Assembly: GCF_014154935.1 (NCBI RefSeq)
Contig: NZ_JACEHH010000037.1
Location: 26,307 to 90,306 of the forward strand
Origin: Stieleria mannarensis
GTDB taxonomy: Bacteria > Planctomycetota > Planctomycetia > Pirellulales > Pirellulaceae
DNA length: 64,000 nucleotides
Reading direction: 5' to 3'
Position numbers and translations under genes: made by a program
The notes under the pieces: model-generated
Databases searched by the model: none
What the model saw: only the letters and a program-made list of their open reading frames with translations
Told to the model about the DNA's origin: nothing
In this document: piece by piece, positions 36,001 through 45,230 of the stretch
Position numbering within the stretch: the first letter of the stretch is position 1
Layout: the number at the start of each line of letters is the position of its first letter

Positions 36001-39000
36001 AGCCGTACCTGTTTCGTCAACGATTGATCCGAAAACAACTGGATGCTTCCCCTTTCGTCCGATTTCAGAAAAACCCCCTCTTCTAATTGGTGATCAGAAA
36101 CCAGCGAAATGCCCAGATTGTTTTTCGTCCGTCGAATCTTTCCTTCGAGAATCGCGTCGAGGCGGCTTTGATCCGTCTTCACGAGTGCCCCGGCAATCGT
36201 GTCCGGCTCATCAGGGCTGCGCGTCCCTTTCAACACCTCTGTCTTCATGACAGGGACGCTCACAGTGTAGGTCTGTTGGATCTCCTCGGTGTACGGGACC
36301 TGAACCGTATACGATTGCTCAATTTGTTCGATGTACGGAACTTGAACCGTGTAAGTTTCCTCGCGCGTTTCATTAACTTGGTAGCTTGCGGGGTAGCGGT
36401 AATCGGTCCAGAGCCGCTCACCGGTCGCGAGGTCATGAATGCGATAGCCATCGCCCGCCGGTGCCAGGATGCGTCCCAACGTGGCGTCGACATCCACAAA
36501 GCGATAGCTGACACCAAATTCGCTGACATCGAACATTTTCGTGCCGGTTTCGATTTGCCAACTCCGGAGGTGACTTCGGTACGAAGACCGCCCGTCGCCG
36601 TTTGAAAGCAGCGCGCATGGTTCGGCCAGGACTGCGACGAGTTGGTCCGCAGTCACATCGAGATCGATGGCGACCAAATCGTCGGTCTCGAAGTCAGCGA
36701 TGCGCTCCCCAGTGAGCCTGGAATAGCTGGCAATGGTTTTGTCATCACAGGACACGATCACCGAATCGGAATCGGGCACAAAGACGCCCGCGATTGGGAA
36801 TCCGGGCAAGCCTTGCAGTTCGCGAACGATGGTCCCTTCCGCGGCGCTGACGATCATTGCGAAGCCCACCGCCACGTCGTCTTCTGTTTCAAAGAAGCGG
36901 CGTCCGAACATCAGGATATTTTCGCCAGAGGGATCGAAACAGACGTAACTGGGCACACCGGATTCAACTCGCCAGCTTCGCAAAACGCGTGTCTCTCGAT
37001 TCGAAGGCACTAGGTCCCAGATCCGACAAACGCCTTCGCCATCGACGGTCAGAACTTCGTTTCGTTCGGGGTGGAAGTCGACGGCATGCGTACCAAGGGC
37101 GTGTCCGTCGAGTTCAAACGCAACCTTTCCATCGTCCGTTTGCCAGACAGTCACCGCCGATCCGTCGTTGTGGGTGCTGAGCAGCGTACCGTCAAAATTG
37201 GAGACCAATCGATCGTCCTTTGGCCCGCCTCCATTAGCGAGGACGCATCGCGCACCCTCGGGCGTTCGTGACGTTGTCGGCCAAATGCGAATTTCACCCG
37301 AGCGATCGCCTGTTGCGACACAGGCAAGATCGGGACGACTCGCCGCTGCGCTGATTTCGGCGAGATGCCCCACTCGTGATATGGAACCCTCCATCACATG
37401 GCCATCGGAATATCCACGGAAGTAATATCCCGCTGTCAATTCGATTGCACATGTCAGTTGGCCCGGCGAACCACTGTTTACGGGATCCTCGAAAATGGAA
37501 AGAACTTTGCCGCGAAAATAGGTCGTGTTCGGATTCGCACGGTCAATGGGAGCACGTGGCGGCTGAACGGTCACCACGCTTGGGTCCATTGCGAGGGGCG
37601 GCGTCCGTGGGGAATAGGCCCACGCTTCGTGTCCCTCGGGGTGGTCTTCATCGATGATTAACCGCCGAATGTCCAAGAAATTTTGTACGAGGCATTCGAG
37701 TCGTTTTCCGTCGGCGGAATAGGCGACATCCAAAACGTCGCCGTTGATGTTATTGCGGGCGCTTTTGATCCCTAGCCCGTTTTGCATGTCACGAATCTCG
37801 ACTCGGCCATCGCCGCAGACGGCGAACAGACTGCCAGACGGGTGAAACGCCAACGATCGAAAATTGTTGATGTCGCTTTCGCTTTCCGTTGAACGAGAAA
37901 GCCGAACCTGATCGGCGTCTCGGACAACGAGCCACTTACGAACGATCGCCTTGGTCGATTTGCGGGTTTTACGGTCGTACTCTCGGTTGTGCAGCGAAAT
38001 CAGTTCCAGCCGCGACGGATGAAATTCCGCGGTTATTATGTTGTCGACCTTGGCAACCGTGAGCGGGGTGTGATGAATGCCGTCCCAAAATCGGATGTCT
38101 CCTCGTTCGGTCACGGCGGCCAGTAGCGTGCCGTCGTGACTCCAACTCAGATGCCGGATCGGTTCACCGGCATGCAGGATGATGGGCGTCCCAATCACGC
38201 GCCGCCTAAATAACGAGTGCTCAATGCCGCGGTCCTTCCACGGGACGCGGTCCAGCATGCGGTGGATCATCGCGAGGTCGTTTGCCTCAATCACACGCGT
38301 TCCGCCGTCGAATTTCCGCGCGTACTCGAAAGTTTTCTCTCGAACGATCCGTGATTCCAGTTCGCGTCCTTTTTGTTCCGATTCAAGACGGACCTCTTTC
38401 AACTCCATCTTGGATTGACCAAGCTCTTCGCGACTCGCCGTCAACTCTGTCGCGGCCGAGTTGAGCTTCACCAGGCCCAGGGTGATTGTCGTTCCGCCTA
38501 ACATCAAAAAAGTTGCCGCGAGTGCGGCAAGCCAACCTGCAAGATGCGGGCGTTTCTTCGCCCAGTGCAACGAGTGATCGATCCATGTTGGATTTCCGGC
38601 CTTTACCAATTCGCCGTCCAACCATCGCTGGAGGTCGTCGGCTAGTTCATCACAGTCGGCGTAGCGATTGGATGCGTCGCGACTCATCGCCTTCAAGCAG
38701 ATCTGCTCAAGCGGAAGTGGGACCGTCGAATTCAAATCAGTGGGCTTGGGAACCTCATCGTGAACGATGCTGGAGAGCAAGCTGATCGAGTCTCCTTCGA
38801 ACGGCCGCCGCCCGACCAGCCCTTCGAAGAGGATCACGCTGACCGCATATTGGTCCGAAGCGGGCGAAATCTTGGACAAATCGCCTTCCACTTGCTCGGG
38901 CGACATGTAGGCCGGGGTGCCCACGAGTTGTCGCGTCGTGTCAGCATCCGCAACGATTTGGTGTGCGAGACCGAAATCGGTCAACTGAGCATGCGAGTCC

Positions 39001-40046
39001 TCATCGATCAACACGTTGTGCGGTTTGACATCCCGGTGAATGATGGATTCACGGTGGGCGTAAGCCAATGCTCTCGACAGCTCGATCAACCAAACCACGA
39101 ACGCTCGCAGCGTCTCGGGGTCTGGGCTGGAATGGTCGATCTGTTTGAGATGGTCGGCGAGCGTTGTGCCGGGAATGAATTGCGACGCGATGAAGCTGCG
39201 TTCTTTGTTCTCGCCGACTTCGTAGACTGCGACGATGTTGGGATGACGCAGACGAGCTGACGCTTTGGCTTCTCGCAACATCCGCTCTCTACGCTCTTCC
39301 GTCGTCGATTTTGCTCGCAGGACTTTGAGGGCGGCATGCCGATCAAGGAGCGGATCGTATGCGCGATACACGTCCCCGAAGCCGCCGGAACCGAGTATCT
39401 CTTCGATCTTGAATCGCCCGATCGCGGTCCCACCCTCTTTCACGGCGGTTGTTTTTTTGCCGTTCGGCACGGAGTGCTTACTCGGACGTTCGGCAGGAAT
39501 CGCCGAATCGGTCAACGCGTCGTCCGCGGCAGCCGCTTTCTTGCTTTGCGGCGTTGAAGTCGTCTCGTTTTCAACTGTCATGTCCGTCGAATTGGACTTC
39601 TCCCGTGTGTCCGCGTTCGCAGTAGAACTCGGGGCATTGGTCTGTTGCGCGACGACCGGGCGTTTTGTTGCAGCATGGCCCTGCCGTTCGCGAGACGTCG
39701 CATTCGCGTCAGAAACAGAGTCGCGGCTCGTGCTGTGTTTAACTGCCGGTGGCTCCGGTGTCGCGGAATGCTTCTTCGCAGGGCGTTTCGTGTCTGCGAC
39801 CTTGTCGTCGTCTCGTTCCTCGGAACGCTCGCTCGATTGGGTCGAAGCTGACTGTTTGACCGCCTCGGAAAATCCAGCCGGTGCGTCAACCTGCAGCCCT
39901 GATTCAATCGATTGCTGAGAAGGCGTTCGGACGGCTTGAATCTCGAAGACATGCTGACAAGCGGAGCATTTCACGGACCGTCCCGCCAGTTTGGCTGGAA
40001 TGATCAACGAACTCTGACACTGAGGGCAAATTGCTTTGAATTTCAT
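33057..40046 (-). CDS. Giant Ser/Thr kinase with zinc ribbon, beta-propeller and LRR
   Basis: This protein of 2329 residues has an MJ0042-type zinc ribbon (CPQC and CSAC, residues 7-30), a Lys/Ser/Thr-rich linker (40-205) and a kinase (about 211-480; LGSGGFGDVYRAY, AALKVL, IIHRDVKPHNVLI, TDFGLA, MSPEQ). A membrane segment near 510-530 and a coiled coil (about 530-575) follow. The outer part contains WD40-like propeller repeats (about 600-1200 and 1400-1700). Near 1225-1265 the phrase YTVQVPYxExxxQ recurs three times and near 1365-1405 RTRTV(A/P)V(T/A)K recurs. A beta domain starting SLIDYLPDNLEECL (about 1870-2050) and leucine-rich repeats (about 2090-2320) end it. The outer parts are probably ligand binding. 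A CAP-domain gene ends 15 bp upstream on the same strand. Confidence 0.9.
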   Translation of the reverse strand: MKFKAICPQCQSSLIIPAKLAGRSVKCSACQHVFEIQAVRTPSQQSIESGLQVDAPAGFSEAVKQSASTQSSERSEERDDDKVADTKRPAKKHSATPEPPAVKHSTSRDSVSDANATSRERQGHAATKRPVVAQQTNAPSSTANADTREKSNSTDMTVENETTSTPQSKKAAAADDALTDSAIPAERPSKHSVPNGKKTTAVKEGGTAIGRFKIEEILGSGGFGDVYRAYDPLLDRHAALKVLRAKSTTEERRERMLREAKASARLRHPNIVAVYEVGENKERSFIASQFIPGTTLADHLKQIDHSSPDPETLRAFVVWLIELSRALAYAHRESIIHRDVKPHNVLIDEDSHAQLTDFGLAHQIVADADTTRQLVGTPAYMSPEQVEGDLSKISPASDQYAVSVILFEGLVGRRPFEGDSISLLSSIVHDEVPKPTDLNSTVPLPLEQICLKAMSRDASNRYADCDELADDLQRWLDGELVKAGNPTWIDHSLHWAKKRPHLAGWLAALAATFLMLGGTTITLGLVKLNSAATELTASREELGQSKMELKEVRLESEQKGRELESRIVREKTFEYARKFDGGTRVIEANDLAMIHRMLDRVPWKDRGIEHSLFRRRVIGTPIILHAGEPIRHLSWSHDGTLLAAVTERGDIRFWDGIHHTPLTVAKVDNIITAEFHPSRLELISLHNREYDRKTRKSTKAIVRKWLVVRDADQVRLSRSTESESDINNFRSLAFHPSGSLFAVCGDGRVEIRDMQNGLGIKSARNNINGDVLDVAYSADGKRLECLVQNFLDIRRLIIDEDHPEGHEAWAYSPRTPPLAMDPSVVTVQPPRAPIDRANPNTTYFRGKVLSIFEDPVNSGSPGQLTCAIELTAGYYFRGYSDGHVMEGSISRVGHLAEISAAASRPDLACVATGDRSGEIRIWPTTSRTPEGARCVLANGGGPKDDRLVSNFDGTLLSTHNDGSAVTVWQTDDGKVAFELDGHALGTHAVDFHPERNEVLTVDGEGVCRIWDLVPSNRETRVLRSWRVESGVPSYVCFDPSGENILMFGRRFFETEDDVAVGFAMIVSAAEGTIVRELQGLPGFPIAGVFVPDSDSVIVSCDDKTIASYSRLTGERIADFETDDLVAIDLDVTADQLVAVLAEPCALLSNGDGRSSYRSHLRSWQIETGTKMFDVSEFGVSYRFVDVDATLGRILAPAGDGYRIHDLATGERLWTDYRYPASYQVNETREETYTVQVPYIEQIEQSYTVQVPYTEEIQQTYTVSVPVMKTEVLKGTRSPDEPDTIAGALVKTDQSRLDAILEGKIRRTKNNLGISLVSDHQLEEGVFLKSDERGSIQLFSDQSLTKQVRLAPVEAEETAVAMEVVITVQVDEERSRIVPCTKYRTEERTRTVAVTKCRLETRTRTVPVAKVIPMATAKGKAIFLPSGRGLALAQFDAAYVVSAAIPSSPRELVASDCHYEMLATDAAGKLVAAAGQSGSCGACGCNDIDIWHTEDGQHLRTLRLSGASAGAINFDPRTGNLLVGISCFGARANANKPPDAAGRDEIAPPVPEDEAKEALAYEGATLLVIDPRSGEILEQLQGPESIIRIVTSIDRERPVVLLVDQENQVYRLNDDGVIQSQSIRSGDARSVSVSEDGQLATYNDPEGRSVVTLVSAMEKQARLPTPWTHAHLCWSGKELIAKKSAQPNDAMTIDQELTTMAWTIDRITQMLTQPRPAAELPPGTTSSDGWVLPAMDTTLVQSKGGRTPEFRPLHAHSTLKEFQSGGSMGKQVFRGGKVFSIGDPYPSRRGWPTTHNHVITWEGNGTSDSKTNVSIPLEPSPSPSPTKTAPTPTPTRSRMVSEGASAKVGQSKARRTASPDGTEKEISSRLERHSLIDYLPDNLEECLVKGAADRTENGAIALHGPDPESFLEIPAVLPEAYRMELMVRRESTGGTFVVCVPHRGFPACCIIDGNGGSGISDIDGKSYAYNSTNVRKRQFQNGQTHSIQIISSPDGILINWDGKRLYEFNGAPDRLSLQSYSWHPNRLFPAVKAANGGHFVVEKTIVQTDGLDAPKPAVPPYPQSDASIALAEERFGPALRDVRDLAEKLGGFITFESAYTGGQRLRLNTQSRKGSRKWVSVAGVDFSPLAKVSGPVKISAPATTNWTQAILPKFDAGFRLEILDLSQAQDVTASVLRKFPLEHVAWLSLHRANGLRHMRLGDDASESIAQMKSLNVADLRGVRIELKNATALASLSKLEVLKINSNLASDASIEKLSASQSIQVLEITNESEDSTVLSDAALTSLEKMTELRELKLEKTGVSQNAVDRYRQSKPLVKLSFTAAEVNASVQ

Positions 40047-40061
40047 CGTTCTACAGGTAGC

Positions 40062-40889
40062 TCACGGTTGCGATGACTCAGTAACGTTTGGTGCGGGACG
40101 GCCGAACACCTGGGCGTCATACCGGGTGCCGCTGGCCGACCAGGCTGTTCCGACGCCGATTTGAGTGTACTCCTTGCTGAGCATGTTTCGCCGGTGCTCC
40201 GGCGAACGCATCCACCTCTCCACGACGTCGTTGGACGACGATGATCCCTCCGCGATATTCTCGCCGCCCGCTATGAATCGGTAGCCTTCATGGCGTGATC
40301 GCTCAAGGAAGCCTTCACCGTTCAATTGGTGAGAGAGCATTTCTTGCCGCGCGAGGTTGTCAGCATGCTTTTGTGCGGCTGCCGTGAGCATGGCGTTCTC
40401 GACCACCGGTGCGATCCCGAATCGCTGTCGATGAAGATTCGTCCGCCAGATGACCCCGTCGACGATCGATTTGAGCGATGCCCCGCAAAGATTGACGCGG
40501 CGAATTTTGCCGGGTCGCACGACGATCTTGCGGGTGTGCTTCTTTCTCACCTGAGTGACCCGGTCCTGCCAGGTCGCGGTCAACGTCACATTTTCCGAAG
40601 GTTGATCCTTGGATGGCGTCCACTTGTACCAGCGAACAGGCCCGCGGTCGTTTAATTCGCTACCGTCGACAAAAACCTTCGCGTCGGAGGGGACAATAAT
40701 TCTCGCGTACGCAAGTGCCTTCCAGGCATCGTCTGCAGGATGTTTTGCAGCGGTCTCGGATGTCAAAATGATGCCGGCAGGCCTACCAACCGAGCGGGGA
40801 CCCCGGCTTTCGGGAGAACGGTCGTTCGCGTGTGCCGGCGAAGGCACCGCGAGCATGGAAAAAGCGAAAATGGCTATGATACGATTCAT
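40062..40889 (-). CDS. Secreted TIGR03000-like plus CAP-domain protein
   Basis: The 275-residue product from the ATG at 40889 has a signal peptide (MNRIIAIFAFSMLAVPSPAHA). Residues about 65-135 match the planctomycete TIGR03000 pattern (IIVPSDAKVFVDGSELNDRG, then VTLTATWQDRVTQVRKK). The C-terminal 130 residues form a CAP/SCP domain with LTAAAQKHADNLARQEMLSH, GGENIAEGS and WMRSPEHRRNML, with the His and Glu residues that line the CAP cavity. CAP proteins are extracellular and bind lipids or act in cell contact. It precedes the giant kinase in what looks like an operon (15-bp gap), and could supply or bind its ligand. Confidence 0.9.
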   Translation of the reverse strand: MNRIIAIFAFSMLAVPSPAHANDRSPESRGPRSVGRPAGIILTSETAAKHPADDAWKALAYARIIVPSDAKVFVDGSELNDRGPVRWYKWTPSKDQPSENVTLTATWQDRVTQVRKKHTRKIVVRPGKIRRVNLCGASLKSIVDGVIWRTNLHRQRFGIAPVVENAMLTAAAQKHADNLARQEMLSHQLNGEGFLERSRHEGYRFIAGGENIAEGSSSSNDVVERWMRSPEHRRNMLSKEYTQIGVGTAWSASGTRYDAQVFGRPAPNVTESSQP

Positions 40890-41248
40890 GTCTGACTCTA
40901 AGTTGAATGTGATTGGCGACCGATAATCCAATCACGTTCCAGAGTGTAGTCCCCTCACAAACTCTTTCCATTGGGCGGGAAATCTCCCAAAGTCGCTGCA
41001 CACCTTACACAAATCTCCAGAGATGGACCGAAGGCGACCCGCGTCCCAAGGTTAAAAAGTCTCACTTCCCGCTGAAACAAATCAATCCTCGCATTTGCGT
41101 CGGCCTCAGGATCGAAGCGCCGATGGATTGCTCCGAGAGCGAAAGTGCTCGCAGCGCGAGAATCGCGGAATGGTCTTGAATCTGGCGTTAGGATTGAGGG
41201 CATCGTTGTTAGTTGATGTACAGCTTCCAAGATGATTTGTGAACGAGA
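40890..41248. other. Divergent promoter region, no gene
   Basis: This 359-bp gap separates the CAP protein gene (minus) and the phosphoribosyltransferase gene (plus). No hairpin, repeat or small gene stands out. Antisense open frames extend in from the flanking gene but carry no motif. Confidence 0.4.
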
Positions 41249-41803
41249 ATGATCGAGCAAGAATTTATGCACGATTTGGCGAATCGAATCGAGAATCATG
41301 TTCGCAATTCCAAGGGATTTGAGGAAGACTCGTTTGTCAATCCTTTTTCGCCCGTCGACAGTGTGTCTGCTTTCGCAGCAGCCCGGCGAATCATTGCGGA
41401 GCACAACCATGATGTCTTCATTGCAGTTGCACCCGAAGGGCACGTTTACGGGTTCTTCTTTGAGCACTTTGGAGCGAGCGTCCTTAGCGTGCACGTAGGC
41501 TATCCTCCGCGAGAGTGCTCAGTCCTTGATGATCTGTCGGCAATTCGGGGGCGCCGAGTTCTCATCATCGAAGACGACGTAGCAAGTGGTACGACGCTTC
41601 GACTTGTCTTGGACGCAATCCAAGACGCAGGTCCTGAATCGATTGACCTTTTTCTCGGGCGACGTAAACACCAACAAATCTTGGAAAATATAGATCTCCG
41701 CATCAATCGAACGTATCTACCTGAGGACATCCTGCAGGCAGAGCAACAGGCTGTCTACGAAGCTGATTTCGTTCGAGCGTTCTCCCGCCCGAGCGCCCCG
41801 TAG
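41249..41803 (+). CDS. Phosphoribosyltransferase-like protein
   Basis: The 184-residue protein has the PRPP-binding loop RRVLIIEDDVASGTTLRLVL (residues 102-121), preceded by hydrophobic strands DVFIAVAPEGHVYGFF. This is the type I phosphoribosyltransferase fold. It is short, lacks the hood motifs of hypoxanthine or orotate enzymes and has an acidic, helical C-terminus (YLPEDILQAEQQAVYEADFV). Type I PRTase-like proteins include regulators such as PyrR and competence-linked ComF. Substrate and pathway cannot be told. No related gene is beside it. Confidence 0.8.
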   Translation: MIEQEFMHDLANRIENHVRNSKGFEEDSFVNPFSPVDSVSAFAAARRIIAEHNHDVFIAVAPEGHVYGFFFEHFGASVLSVHVGYPPRECSVLDDLSAIRGRRVLIIEDDVASGTTLRLVLDAIQDAGPESIDLFLGRRKHQQILENIDLRINRTYLPEDILQAEQQAVYEADFVRAFSRPSAP

Positions 41804-42252
41804 AGTTGCAGTTGGTTGGCATGCTTCGCGAGTCCCCCACTTCGGCGCGGTACGCCGATAAATGGCTGCGCTCGTGCTGCCAACTTCGATCGCGATCAGC
41901 AGCGCTAATGCTCGTTCGATGATTGAGTCTTGGGGAACGGACGAACTGAAGGAGTCCTTGAAAAGAGACGAGTAACGCGTAGCAACGGCAAGGGGGGGCG
42001 CAGTAAACAACTGATCTTTTCGTTCCCCTGCGTGCATTAGGTTGCATCGACCGCCGCGAATTGGCTCATTTGGTTGGACGCACTCTTTCTTTGGTTTCGG
42101 AGCGTTTTCTGCGGAACGGTGCAACTGCTCGGCGAGTTTGCGGAGGGGACGGGAAACTCTCGTCCCCGAGGCAAACTTGCGTCGTATTGGATGCTTGTCC
42201 AACTTCAGGATCCGGAGCAAGTCTCATCATTTAACTCGGCGTAAGCAACGGG
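41804..42252. other. 449-bp gap with an open antisense frame of doubtful status
   Basis: A minus-strand frame (41717-42220) stays open for 167 codons but overlaps the phosphoribosyltransferase gene and lacks a ribosome-binding site and any motif I know. I treat the stretch as non-coding or as gene debris. Confidence 0.4.
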
Positions 42253-43950
42253 TTAGTCTTGTCCGGGCAACTCGCTCCGTGTGGCGCCGCCCCCGGTTTC
42301 ACGCGTCCACGGGGCCGTTGTCACCCACCACTGGTGCATGTTCGTTATTCTGCCCCCCGCGTAGCTTACGTCGGAATGGATTAGAAGCCGTTCCGGCGTC
42401 GCGGGATCGTATTTGCCGATGACTTCGCTGGCCGAATAGCAATCGCCTGAGCCTGGAGTCTGCGTCCTGCTCATCAGCACAATTCCCTCATCCCAATGAA
42501 TGCCGTCCCGCGAGGAGTAGAGTACAAAGTTATTCGGTCCCGGGTCGTCACCAACCAGAACCCGCGGGTTGCTGCCGCTTCGCCCTTGAATGAAGTATCG
42601 GTTGCCCAGTTTTCCCGACATTTGCATATTGCGGATCCCCTTGGCGAAGTGCGTGGTTTGCACATCCGACCAAGTCCGTCCACCATCCTTGCTAATCACG
42701 TAGGGAATATTCTGTTCGGCCGTTTTATCGCCGCTCCTTAGGTGAGCGTCGTAGGTGTAGACGATGATCTCGCCGTTATCGAGTGCGCCAGCGGCCCAAT
42801 AGTAGGTGGCGTGGTCGAAGGGCAGAACGCTGCGTTGGCTGAATGACTTGCCGTTGTCACCCGAAACCCACAGCGTTTGTGGTCCTCCCGGAGTCATATT
42901 CGAGGTACCGCCCCGAAAGACCATGAAGACTTCTCCGTCATGCACAAACGACGTGTTCATCGTGTAAGAAAGATCGTCGACAGTGGCAGACTCATCAAAC
43001 TCATGCGGCCCCTTCCAGGTGTGGCCGTGGTCATCGCTGAGAAAATAGACCGGAGTCCGTTGTTTCATCCATCCCACATTCGCGTAGCGTATCGTGGTGG
43101 CGATCAGCGTTCCGTTCGGCGCCGTGACCAGGGAGTACACCAGGGCCGAGCAAATCTCATCCCTTTCCCACATCCGCTTGGAATAGTCAAAAACCGTGGG
43201 CTGGCTCCAGGTCAGGCCGCCGTCGGTTGAGCGGCGATACTCCGACCATCCACCTACGCCATGCCCATCCCAATGGTCTTTGCCGATTCCCGTCACGCTG
43301 TAGAAGGCAACAACATCACCGTTTCGACACTCGGTAATGGAATTGTTGCCGTGTCCTGATTTGCGTTTCGCATGTCGGTCCACGAACAGCACGCCCGTGT
43401 TGGGGATGTCCGCGGGAGAAACGACAAACGGTTTCCCGTCAGCAGCGCGGGGCCTGTTCAGTGCGGATCGAGCATCATCGAAGCCCAGCACGACAACCCA
43501 TTTCCCAAACCGAAACGACTCTCCGGAAATAACTTGTTTTTCGTAGGCAAGCACCTGATCCCTCTCGTCGTTGCCGAGCAACTGGAAAGGATCGTCTTCC
43601 ATTCGCGAAAACCCCTGTGCCCTGAGGGCCTCTGTCTGAGAGGCGGCACGGGGAATCGACTGAGGTGTGACCACGATTAGGCGACCGTCTTGCACGACGT
43701 CGAAGTGGGTGGAGTCGATGGAACTCCTCAAGAACTTTTCTCCTGCCAGTTTCGCTGGGCATTCTGCCAGCCGATAGTTTCGATCGGTGAACAGCGCCGC
43801 GCCCGGTCGGAACCACATCACCTCCGATTCCGGTTCGCCGCGGACTTCGATGACCGCACGATCGGAAGTCTGTGCGTGGCATGTGTCCGCCGTTCCCAGA
43901 GCCAGAAGGACGAATAAGGTGCTCGCCCGGCAGATTCCGAGTTTGGTCAT
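42253..43950 (-). CDS. Secreted sialidase-like protein with BNR/Asp-box repeats
   Basis: The 565-residue protein has a signal peptide (about 1-26) and at least four Asp-box motifs: STDGGLTW, SDDHGHTW, SGDNGKSF and SKDGGRTW, the markers of six-bladed sialidase propellers. The ATG at 43950 is preceded by AGGAG 7 bases upstream. Sialidase-fold proteins of planctomycetes are often annotated as exo-alpha-sialidases, but the fold also covers other glycosidases and lyases; the catalytic Arg triad was not traced. It is secreted, so it likely acts on external polysaccharides, in keeping with the sulfatase in this window. Confidence 0.88.
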   Translation of the reverse strand: MTKLGICRASTLFVLLALGTADTCHAQTSDRAVIEVRGEPESEVMWFRPGAALFTDRNYRLAECPAKLAGEKFLRSSIDSTHFDVVQDGRLIVVTPQSIPRAASQTEALRAQGFSRMEDDPFQLLGNDERDQVLAYEKQVISGESFRFGKWVVVLGFDDARSALNRPRAADGKPFVVSPADIPNTGVLFVDRHAKRKSGHGNNSITECRNGDVVAFYSVTGIGKDHWDGHGVGGWSEYRRSTDGGLTWSQPTVFDYSKRMWERDEICSALVYSLVTAPNGTLIATTIRYANVGWMKQRTPVYFLSDDHGHTWKGPHEFDESATVDDLSYTMNTSFVHDGEVFMVFRGGTSNMTPGGPQTLWVSGDNGKSFSQRSVLPFDHATYYWAAGALDNGEIIVYTYDAHLRSGDKTAEQNIPYVISKDGGRTWSDVQTTHFAKGIRNMQMSGKLGNRYFIQGRSGSNPRVLVGDDPGPNNFVLYSSRDGIHWDEGIVLMSRTQTPGSGDCYSASEVIGKYDPATPERLLIHSDVSYAGGRITNMHQWWVTTAPWTRETGGGATRSELPGQD

Positions 43951-44534
43951 TGTCTGTTCTCCTTGGAAAGGCCCGACAAGCGCCCTACAACGCGTGTTCC
44001 GCCGTGCGTCGGTCGAGGTGATGCAAAGCGAAGTATATCTGAGTCGGCATTATCCAATATGTTTGTCAACGGCAACATGATCCTCTCGGTCGGCCGCCGT
44101 TGCACGTTGGCCGACGGTAAGGCGTTCCACACTGGCGATCTGATCAAGGTCATTCTCCATGGAGGCGGAACGCTGGCGCCGAGTTCACTCTTTTTCGATC
44201 ATGAAGTACTTGACGCAACCGGGCATCGCCTGTTCCGACGATTCTTCGTGTACCATCCCAACAGCGGCGTTGCCAAGTTGTCATCTTCCATTGGTCCAAT
44301 GGTGGGTTCCATCTCAATACGGCCCGGCGCGACTGAAATTGCATCGGATAGATCGACCGAACAGGGCTGGCGAGAATGCTTCGGCGCACGCCTCTTGCAA
44401 TCCTGGCCTCGATTCTCGGCCACGTCCACCGAGGCCTGCAATCCGCGTTTGAAAATTCGATGGGGGCGGGTTTCCGCGGTGCGATCGAACGACGTCTTCT
44501 TGAAAAATGCGTCTCTGGCAATCAAAATGCTGAC
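43951..44534. other. 584-bp gap, no convincing gene
   Basis: A plus-strand frame (43963-44634) is open for 223 codons and a minus-strand one overlaps it, but neither has a good ribosome-binding site or a recognisable domain. The promoters of the sialidase-like gene (minus) and the sigma factor gene (plus) are expected here. Confidence 0.4.
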
Positions 44535-45143
44535 ATGTCCGAGCAGAAAACAGCCGAGCAGAAAACATTGGCACGGAGTGCCGCATCGCCGGAAGCGACG
44601 ATTGAAAATCCTTCGAATTGGCAAGCGTTGGTGAGCAACTGGATTGCCGAATCGTGTCGCCACTCGTTCTCGCGTTTTCCGCAACTTCGGCGTTGGGAAA
44701 TGACTGGAGATGTTGTTCAGCAGGCGACTTTATCGTTGCTTGAGGCCATCCATTCGAAGAAGGTGAACCCGACTTCGGAGGAGCATTTGCGTCGCATCGC
44801 CATTCTTCATGTGAAGTGGACGTTTCTGAGGCTGGCTCGGCAGCATCGGCGGTCCATTCGCACAGCTTACGCGACACCGATCGCTGAAGACGGAGGGCCC
44901 AGAGTGGAGGAGGCCCATGCGTCTGAATTCACCCCAATGAAGCGAAGAGTCGATTGGCTGCAGTTTCACTGCACGGTCGACAATCTACCTGAATTGCAAC
45001 GGGAGATCTTTCAGAAGAGCTGGTATGACGAGATGAGGAAGTCGGAAATTGCTGAACAATTGGGTGTCAGCATCCGAACCGTCCAGCGAAATTACCGACT
45101 TGCTTGCGAGCAACTGATTTGTGCATTGGGTGATTTCAGCTGA
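44535..45143 (+). CDS. ECF-type sigma factor, second
   Basis: The 202-residue product from the ATG at 44535 has a sigma region 2 (RRWEMTGDVVQQATLSLLEA) and a region 4 helix-turn-helix (ELQREIFQKSWYDEMRKSEI, then AEQLGVSIRTVQRNYRLACE). It differs strongly from the sigma factor at 32320. The frame is open to 44376, and the ribosome-binding site at 44535 is weak, so the start is uncertain. A large Ser/Thr kinase gene follows after 87 bp on the same strand; this sigma-kinase pairing is a planctomycete theme. Confidence 0.82.
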   Translation: MSEQKTAEQKTLARSAASPEATIENPSNWQALVSNWIAESCRHSFSRFPQLRRWEMTGDVVQQATLSLLEAIHSKKVNPTSEEHLRRIAILHVKWTFLRLARQHRRSIRTAYATPIAEDGGPRVEEAHASEFTPMKRRVDWLQFHCTVDNLPELQREIFQKSWYDEMRKSEIAEQLGVSIRTVQRNYRLACEQLICALGDFS

Positions 45144-45230
45144 TCGGTGATTTCATCCCGGCCTACGTTTTGTGGCCAAGAGGCACATGGTGACTTGCAA
45201 CGCGAATAACGCTTGGGTTCAAATCTTTGC

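Noticed and set aside
41717..42220. Minus-strand 167-codon frame after the phosphoribosyltransferase
   Set aside because: It overlaps the phosphoribosyltransferase gene, has no ribosome-binding site or known motif, and its composition is not protein-like.
43963..44634. Plus-strand 223-codon frame before the second sigma factor
   Set aside because: It overlaps the sigma factor in another frame; the second half is very basic and there is no domain or ribosome-binding site.
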